This document shows, one piece after another, positions 13,467 through 17,166 of a stretch of 17,166 bases of DNA (positions are counted from its first letter, which is position 1; every line of letters begins with the position of its first letter). The notes beneath the pieces are model-generated. The model saw only the letters and a list, made by a program, of their open reading frames with translations, was not told where the DNA came from and did no database searches. A program made the position numbers and the translations under genes. Source of the stretch: Lachnospiraceae bacterium UBA7027 (GTDB lineage: Bacteria; Bacillota; Clostridia; Lachnospirales; Lachnospiraceae); assembly GCA_002494135.1 (NCBI GenBank), contig DLBG01000085.1, positions 12,363 through 29,528 of the forward strand, given 5' to 3'.

Positions 13467-14218
13467 TAAATTACATCCTGCATGGTGTAGAAACCGGCTT
13501 CTTTTCCTGCCAGGAACTTTGCGGCAGTTGCGGCACCCTTTGCAAAAATCGCTCTGGAATAAGCAGAATGGCTGAATGTAATCACTTCATCCTGTCCTGC
13601 AAAAATCACATCATGATCGCCGACGATGCTTCCGCCGCGAATGGAAGAAATACCGATTTCGTTTTCGTCTCTCTTCTCTCTTCTGCCGGTACGGTCATAT
13701 ACATAATGATATTTATTGTCCACCGCCCCGTTCATGCAGTTTGCAATATCCAAAGCGGTACCGGAGGGAGCATCCAGTTTCTGATTGTGATGCTTCTCCA
13801 CGATTTCGATATCATATCCTTCATTTCCGAGAATCACAACCGCCTGCTTTAAAAGTTTCTCCAAAACATTGATTCCGAGAGACATGTTTCCGCTCTTTAA
13901 AATCGCAATGCTTTTGGATGCTTCTTCAATCTGTTTTAACTGCTCTTCGGAATGCCCCGTGGAGCAAAGTACGACGGGAGTCTTTGTTTTTATGCAGTAG
14001 TCAAGCAGATCGGTCGTTGTTTTGGAAGAGGAAAAATCAATCACGACATCGCATTTTACGTCGCATTCCTTAATATCGGCAAATACCGGGTAAGTGTTCT
14101 CCACTTCGGTAAAAGGATCAATTCCCGCAACTATCTGAAGCTGCTCGTCTTTTGCAATCATCTGGGTAACGGTACGACCCATGCGTCCGTTACATCCGCA
14201 CATCAGAACGTTAATCAT
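13466..14218 (-). CDS. dapB: 4-hydroxy-tetrahydrodipicolinate reductase
   Basis: Reduces the DapA product to tetrahydrodipicolinate with NAD(P)H, on the way to diaminopimelate and lysine. The 250 residues are typical for the compact Firmicute form. The nucleotide-binding motif CGCNGRMGR is at 7-15; the signature EKHHNQKLDAPSGTAL holds the catalytic His and Lys; the RGGSIVGDHDVIFAG block follows. The gene starts 15 bases after dapA, with AAGGAG overlapping the dapA stop, and its own stop overlaps the hisA start. No key residue is missing. Confidence 0.97.
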   Translation of the reverse strand: MINVLMCGCNGRMGRTVTQMIAKDEQLQIVAGIDPFTEVENTYPVFADIKECDVKCDVVIDFSSSKTTTDLLDYCIKTKTPVVLCSTGHSEEQLKQIEEASKSIAILKSGNMSLGINVLEKLLKQAVVILGNEGYDIEIVEKHHNQKLDAPSGTALDIANCMNGAVDNKYHYVYDRTGRREKRDENEIGISSIRGGSIVGDHDVIFAGQDEVITFSHSAYSRAIFAKGAATAAKFLAGKEAGFYTMQDVI

Positions 14219-14233
14219 CGTCTGTAATACTCC

Positions 14234-15118
14234 TTATAAAATTCCGTAATTGATCATTTCTTTCTTTAATACTTCGGCATGAGCTTCATCCATTTCACAA
14301 AGCGGGCTTCTGTAAACTTCGAGGCATTTGCCCTGAAGAGCCATGGCCTTCTTTACGGGGATGGGGTTCACTTCTGAGAACAGCGCATCAATCAGAGGAA
14401 TGGCTGCCAGCTGAAGATCTCTTGCCTTGTCCACATTGCCGTCAAAGAAATACTGGCAGATGTCATGTGCCTGCTTCGGCGCAACGTTGGAAAGAACGGA
14501 AATGACACCCTTTCCGCCGAGGGAAAGAATGGGAATGATTGCATTGTCATCACCGGAATAAACATCCACTTTGCCTTTTGCCAGATTCATCAGACGGGCA
14601 CATGCGGCGATGTTTCCGGTCGCATCTTTGACACCTACGATGTTTTCCACGTCGGTACAGAGTTTTACGATGGTATCCGGACTTAAGGTCACGCCGGTTC
14701 TTCCGGGTACATTGTAAAGGATGCAGGGAATTTTAACGCTGTCCGCAATCGCTTTGAAGTGAATGTAAAGTCCCTTCTGGGTTGCTTTATTGTAATAAGG
14801 AGTCACCAAAAGCAAACCGTCCACACCGATCTTCTCCGCTTCGGTGGAAAGGTGAATGGCTTCTGCGGTACAGTTCGAACCGGTACCTGCAATAACGGGA
14901 ATTCTTCCGGCAACCTGACGTACGCAGAACTCAATTGCCTGAAGATGCTCTTCGTGGGAAAGGGTTGCTGCCTCACCCGTGGTTCCGCAGATTACGATTG
15001 CATCGGTCGATCCCTCTATCTGTTCTTCGATAATCTTTGCGAACCGCTCATAATCAATGCTTAAATCCTCCTTGAAAGGAGTAATGATTGCTACTGCGGC
15101 TCCTGTAAATAAAGACAT
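14234..15118 (-). CDS. dapA: 4-hydroxy-tetrahydrodipicolinate synthase
   Basis: Condenses pyruvate with aspartate semialdehyde, the first step specific to diaminopimelate and lysine. The 294-residue TIM barrel has CGTTGE (44-49; Thr46, Thr47), TPYYN (106-110), YNVPGRTG with Tyr135 and Arg140, and the Schiff-base lysine Lys164 in GVKDATGN. It forms an operon with dapB and hisA behind a strong promoter. The ribosome site AAGGAGG (15127-15133) is eight bases from the ATG, which fixes the start. The leader is only about 40 bases, so there is no room for a lysine riboswitch; control by lysine, if any, would be allosteric or by a protein. Confidence 0.98.
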   Translation of the reverse strand: MSLFTGAAVAIITPFKEDLSIDYERFAKIIEEQIEGSTDAIVICGTTGEAATLSHEEHLQAIEFCVRQVAGRIPVIAGTGSNCTAEAIHLSTEAEKIGVDGLLLVTPYYNKATQKGLYIHFKAIADSVKIPCILYNVPGRTGVTLSPDTIVKLCTDVENIVGVKDATGNIAACARLMNLAKGKVDVYSGDDNAIIPILSLGGKGVISVLSNVAPKQAHDICQYFFDGNVDKARDLQLAAIPLIDALFSEVNPIPVKKAMALQGKCLEVYRSPLCEMDEAHAEVLKKEMINYGIL

Positions 15119-15164
15119 CTTTGTATCCTCCTTAAAATGGTTCCATTACTATTTTCTCGCTTAT

Positions 15165-15192
15165 ATTATACTGAAACCGCGCTGAAAGTCAA
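15165..15192 (-). promoter_or_regulatory. Strong sigma-A promoter of the dapA operon
   Basis: On the minus strand, TTGACT (15187-15192) and a perfect TATAAT (15165-15170) are separated by 16 bases. It lies about 50 bases upstream of the dapA start. Confidence 0.82.
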
Positions 15193-15252
15193 CAAAGAAC
15201 GATTCGCACTTTCTTTATGGATAAGCGCCGAAGGATATGATAAAATAAAGGC

Positions 15253-16341
15253 ATGAAACTTTGGAAAAAATTCAAGGAATTTCTGAATATTACCCCGAGG
15301 GAGGGCGCGGAATTAAAGGATCTTGCGGTCTTTATTCGCTCGCTTTCGGTCGTTTTCCTCTTCTACTTCGTCTTAACTTCGATTGCTTTGTTTGCAACCA
15401 CCTACTATATCATTTCCCTTTTGGAATTCATGGCCGCCGGACTTTTCCTTATGGCCTTTATCTATACTTACCGCAACCGCACCAATTATGCCATGGCCTT
15501 CTTCGGTGCCGTCATTGTGGCACTGCCCACGGTCCTGACTCTGGTAACCGGCTGGAAAACCAATTTCCAGTGGTGCCTGATTGTGGAAATTCTCGTGCTG
15601 TATTTTTCCCTGGAAATCGACGTCACAACGAAAAAGCGTCTGTTCTGGGTCATTTCCGCAGACTTTGTTCTGCTTGCCGTACTGACGCACGTTCTCCCGA
15701 ACAATCTGGAACTGGAATACGGCTGGTCCATCTATTTCCATTTTGTTTCCGCCATCTTCTACATGCTCATCATCCACGTCATCGCCTACTTCTATTCCAA
15801 CAAATTCAATGTTGCGGAAGAGAACCTGCGCGACATCAACAACCGGCTGCGTAAAATGGCGACCACGGATGCATTAACCGGTCTTTGCAACCGTCGTGTC
15901 ATGAGAGAAGATCTGACAATGCTTGCCTACAACCATGAAAGAGACAATACACCTTTCGTCATCGCAATCGCGGATATCGACTATTTTAAACGGATTAACG
16001 ATACCTACGGCCACGATGCCGGCGACTATATCCTAAAGCAGTTAGCCGCGGTTTTCCTGAATACCATGGACGGAAAGGGTAAAATCGCCAGATGGGGTGG
16101 CGAGGAATTCCTCTTCGTATTTGAAAATGCCACCGGAAGCCAGGTAGTCGGAATTCTGGACAACATGAGAAAACAGATTGAACATACCGCTTTTCGCTAC
16201 AATGACAACAACATAAAAGTAACCCTGACAGTCGGTCTGGAAGACTACTCGAGAATCTTCGGTGTCGAGGCCGTCATCTCCAAGGCGGACGCCAAACTGT
16301 ATCAGGGCAAAGAAGAAGGCCGCAACCGTGTGATTTACTAG
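15253..16341 (+). CDS. Membrane-bound diguanylate cyclase (GGDEF)
   Basis: A 362-residue protein with about six membrane segments between residues 28 and 180, a short linker helix, and a GGDEF domain (about 207-362) that would make cyclic di-GMP from two GTP. The domain opens with DALTGLCNRR, has IADIDYFKRIND for metal and GTP binding, and the active-site motif is GGEEF (282-286) preceded by ARW. The inhibitory I-site position RxxD is replaced by Asp273 and Gly276, so product inhibition through it is unlikely. There is no EAL domain. The N-terminal membrane region is of the ligand- or membrane-sensing kind, but I cannot name its family. The ribosome site is weak: GAAGGA lies about 17 bases upstream and AAGG too close. 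A TATGAT box at 15236-15241 lies very near the start, hinting at a very short leader. Confidence 0.92.
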   Translation: MKLWKKFKEFLNITPREGAELKDLAVFIRSLSVVFLFYFVLTSIALFATTYYIISLLEFMAAGLFLMAFIYTYRNRTNYAMAFFGAVIVALPTVLTLVTGWKTNFQWCLIVEILVLYFSLEIDVTTKKRLFWVISADFVLLAVLTHVLPNNLELEYGWSIYFHFVSAIFYMLIIHVIAYFYSNKFNVAEENLRDINNRLRKMATTDALTGLCNRRVMREDLTMLAYNHERDNTPFVIAIADIDYFKRINDTYGHDAGDYILKQLAAVFLNTMDGKGKIARWGGEEFLFVFENATGSQVVGILDNMRKQIEHTAFRYNDNNIKVTLTVGLEDYSRIFGVEAVISKADAKLYQGKEEGRNRVIY

Positions 16342-16380
16342 GTCGGGCCCTGCTTGCTTTTTTGTTTTCTTACATTTCTT

Positions 16381-16878
16381 TTATTTTCTTACATAGGTTG
16401 TAAAGGTATAGGGCAGATCGAAATAGGTCTGCTCTTCGCTTTCCTCGGCAATTTCCCATTCTTCATCCCGATCCAGGTTCGGAAAATAGGCATCCGCTTC
16501 GTATGCGTGATCGATTTTCGTTATAATCGCTTTCGTACAGTACGGTAAGAACTGCCGGTAGATACTCTCTCCTCCGATGATGTAGATTTCCCGGTCTTCG
16601 TATTTTTCCGCCTCTTTCAGAGCTTCTTCGATGCTTCGTACGATGATTTCCCCGTTTCCGGAAGGGGAAGCGTTCTTTGATAAAACGATGTTAACGCGGT
16701 TCTTTAATGGCAGTCCGTTCGGGAACGATTCCAGTGTTCTTCTTCCCATGATGATTACGTTTCCGCTTGTCAGTGTTCTGAAATTCTTCATATCCGAGGG
16801 GATGGAAACCAAAAGAGTGTTGTTTCTACCGATTCCCCAGTTTGCGTCAACTGCCGCAATGCAGGTGATTGTACTCAT
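16381..16878 (-). CDS. folA: Dihydrofolate reductase
   Basis: Reduces dihydrofolate to tetrahydrofolate with NADPH, regenerating the cofactor used by thymidylate synthase, whose gene lies just upstream. The 165 residues match the family. Landmarks are AAVDANWGIGRNN (8-20), the catalytic acid Asp29 in IPSDM, GRRTLESFP (45-53) and IIGGESIYRQFLP (100-112). The Met20-type loop reads LLVSIP, so the widely conserved Pro-Trp pair is Leu-Val here. The start is preceded by GGAGAG and lies 29 bases after the thyA stop, so the two are probably one operon. The gene converges on the diguanylate cyclase gene, with 39 bases between their stops and only T-rich sequence there. Confidence 0.96.
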   Translation of the reverse strand: MSTITCIAAVDANWGIGRNNTLLVSIPSDMKNFRTLTSGNVIIMGRRTLESFPNGLPLKNRVNIVLSKNASPSGNGEIIVRSIEEALKEAEKYEDREIYIIGGESIYRQFLPYCTKAIITKIDHAYEADAYFPNLDRDEEWEIAEESEEQTYFDLPYTFTTYVRK

Positions 16879-16907
16879 TATGTCTCTCCTTCTGTCCGGT
16901 TTGGGAA

Positions 16908-17166
16908 TTAAATTGCAATGGGAATATTCTCAATCTGCGGTCCCGTAACGTAATTCTCCACCTTTACATCATTTCTTGTAAAATCATAGAAATCATGAAT
17001 ATCGGGATTCAGCCAGAATGTCGGCGCATCGTAAGTCGTTCTTTCAATCAGTTCTTTTACGATGGGAATATGACGGTCGTAAATATGGGCATCCGCAATG
17101 ACATGAACCAGTTCACCGACCTTCATGTCGCAGACCTGTGCCAGCATATGTACCAGAACCGCATAC
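16908..17166 (-). CDS. thyA: Thymidylate synthase, C-terminal part (cut by window edge)
   Basis: Only the last 85 or so codons are inside the window; the frame stays open to the right edge. ThyA methylates dUMP to dTMP with methylene-tetrahydrofolate, producing the dihydrofolate that FolA recycles. Visible features are the YAVLVHMLAQ helix, GELVHVIADAHIYDRH with the dUMP-contacting His and Tyr, and the conserved C-terminal tail ending ENIPIAI, which closes over the active site in this family. The catalytic Cys lies upstream, outside the window. The ATG at 17147 is an internal methionine, not the start. The folate-dependent ThyA is identified, not flavin-dependent ThyX. Confidence 0.95.
   Translation of the reverse strand, partial: YAVLVHMLAQVCDMKVGELVHVIADAHIYDRHIPIVKELIERTTYDAPTFWLNPDIHDFYDFTRNDVKVENYVTGPQIENIPIAI

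Noticed and set aside
15119..15164. Lysine riboswitch in the dapA leader
   Set aside because: Only about 40 bases lie between the likely transcription start and the ATG, far too short for the L-box fold.
15237..15248. Three-codon mini-frame (ATG ATA AAA TAA) just before the cyclase gene
   Set aside because: It overlaps the likely -10 box and has poor ribosome-site spacing, so it is more likely chance in an A/T-rich promoter.
16342..16380. Terminator between the cyclase gene and folA
   Set aside because: There are T runs but no convincing stem before them; GGGCCC is only self-complementary over six bases with no loop.

Overview
The window looks like a chromosomal housekeeping segment of a Clostridia-class Firmicute, most likely a Lachnospiraceae-like gut or rumen anaerobe. 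That is an inference from three things: a YerC/TrpR-family regulator, a PfoR-type membrane protein and a eukaryotic-type HisA; consensus sigma-A promoters and AAGGAGG ribosome sites; and moderate GC. I see no tRNA, rRNA, CRISPR array, insertion sequence or phage gene.

Left third (1-4787, minus strand): one very long reading frame that runs off the left edge after at least 1595 codons. Its first ~500 residues are an FAD-dependent oxidoreductase of the HemY / UDP-galactopyranose-mutase-like class. It continues without a stop into a tail of more than 1,000 residues. The tail contains Pro/Glu/Ala/Val-rich tandem repeats and ten perfect-length 9-residue aromatic 'DENG' repeats. This is the most unusual object in the window. 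A divergent promoter region (4834-4970) separates it from yerC, a small TrpR-family regulator.

Centre (5292-10989, minus strand): a tightly packed aromatic amino acid operon, transcribed tyrA > aroB > aroC-chorismate mutase > aroE-aroK > aroQ > membrane-anchored LytM-like gene. Junctions are overlaps of a few bases or gaps of 4-10 bases. Two fusions compress the pathway: shikimate dehydrogenase with shikimate kinase, and chorismate synthase with chorismate mutase. Together with TyrA these cover dehydroquinate formation through shikimate-3-phosphate, then EPSP to prephenate and on to hydroxyphenylpyruvate. DAHP synthase and EPSP synthase (aroA) are not in the window. The last gene of the operon is a LytM domain that has lost its zinc ligands.

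Right part: a PfoR-like PTS-IIC-family membrane protein (minus) is divergent from a cold shock gene (plus), with a cre-like palindrome between their promoters. A strong two-way terminator closes cspA against dapA-dapB-hisA (minus), a lysine/diaminopimelate operon carrying a eukaryotic-type HisA. A six-segment membrane diguanylate cyclase (plus) is followed by folA and the 3' end of thyA (minus), the thymidylate/folate pair. No intergenic gap exceeds about 210 bases.
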